From the NCBI RefSeq assembly GCF_003263785.1, contig NZ_JYJK01000084.1, positions 79,345-143,344 on the forward strand: 64,000 bases of DNA, read 5' to 3'. This DNA comes from Vibrio variabilis. Its GTDB lineage: Bacteria; Pseudomonadota; Gammaproteobacteria; Enterobacterales; Vibrionaceae. The notes beneath the pieces were generated by a model. It was not told the origin of the DNA. It saw only the letters and a program-made list of their open reading frames with translations, and made no database searches. Positions 63,748-64,000 of the stretch are shown here, in pieces (the first letter of the stretch is position 1; each line of letters opens with the position of its first letter). A program made the translations under genes and the position numbers.

Positions 63748-64000
63748 TTAAACAATACGCAGACCGCCTTGAGCGATTGCGAAACGACGTGCACGAGTGA
63801 ACGAGTACGCGTTTGTGATACCTTCACCAGTTGGACCTGCGATTGTGAACGTTGAAGTACCTTCAGCGTTGTAACCTACACCAGATAGTGTTGGACCGTT
63901 GTGTGCGAAGATAGTTGTATTGATAGCACGACCGAACTTAGTAACGTTCTCGATGTTACCAGAGTAGATACATGCAGAGTGCTTGTTACCACGCTCAGCT
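63748..64000 (-). CDS. EutE/PduP-like acylating aldehyde dehydrogenase, copy 2 (C-terminal part, cut by window edge)
   Basis: Reading leftward from the window edge, 84 residues run AERGNKHSACIYSGN through TNAYSFTRARRFAIAQGG to the stop at 63748. They match copy 1 almost residue for residue; the visible changes are GGRI to GRAI and NALSF to NAYSF. At the DNA level they differ mostly at third codon positions, so the duplication is not recent or has been under strong protein-level constraint. The rest of the gene, with the catalytic Cys, lies outside the window. Confidence 0.88.
   Translation of the reverse strand, partial: AERGNKHSACIYSGNIENVTKFGRAINTTIFAHNGPTLSGVGYNAEGTSTFTIAGPTGEGITNAYSFTRARRFAIAQGGLRIV

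Overview
The window looks like chromosomal DNA of a marine Vibrio or close relative. The evidence is gene content: a CheV coupling protein with a FliA-type promoter, a GbpA-type chitin-binding LPMO, the hutC-I-G-U-H cluster, an aa3-type cytochrome c oxidase cluster, a speA-speB pair, a YibL-like protein and a BaeSR-like two-component system. No rRNA, tRNA, CRISPR array, insertion sequence or prophage was seen. The region is mainly metabolic core and niche genome rather than a mobile island.

Layout. 1-4.1 kb: purine salvage (nupC, deoD, guanine deaminase). 4.2-12.9 kb: ppiC, cheV, a YSC84-like lipoprotein-type protein, mtgA, a drug-efflux MFS pump divergent from a LysR regulator, azoR, a metzincin-like protease and a ferric-reductase-like flavocytochrome. 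13.1-16.4 kb: a four-gene polar amino acid ABC importer. 16.4-24.6 kb: cytochrome c oxidase structural genes (coxB-coxA-ctaG-coxC) and, as a second minus-strand unit, SURF1, a conserved membrane protein, ctaA and ctaB. 25.1-32.5 kb: an FAA-hydrolase and the histidine utilisation operon with three HutC-like operators. 32.8-38.3 kb: gbpA, an outer-membrane barrel, a large FAD dehydrogenase, fdxA and a SpoU methyltransferase. 38.5-41.8 kb: codBA with a PurR-like box, then a cold-shock protein. 41.9-46.5 kb: an outer-membrane protein and an aldehyde dehydrogenase divergent from an AcoR-type sigma-54 activator. 46.7-54.4 kb: speA, speB, a DUF2058 protein, a TSUP transporter, gamma-glutamyltransferase and a DEAD-box helicase. 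54.5-58.5 kb: three exported proteins, two carrying EF-hands. 58.6-64 kb: two EutE-like acylating aldehyde dehydrogenases flanking baeS, baeR and an RmlD-like gene.

The most informative regulatory reads are a near-textbook sigma-54 promoter with two 21-bp upstream elements at the aldehyde dehydrogenase/AcoR divergence, the HutC operators, the PurR box before codB, and the FliA promoter before cheV.

At least 27 single-base indels break 17 otherwise conserved genes (nupC, guanine deaminase, coxA, coxB, ctaB, hutC, hutI, hutH and others). Most are one base missing, often from short G/C runs, and in nearly every case both halves rejoin into a full-length family member. I read these as sequencing or assembly errors rather than pseudogenes, so I annotate each gene across its breaks.

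I did not find a clear new system. The best candidates for something under-described are the calcium-binding exported module at 54.5-56.4 kb, where a DUF1566 protein is fused to an EF-hand tail that is also encoded as a separate small protein divergently, and the duplicated aldehyde dehydrogenases bracketing the BaeSR locus.
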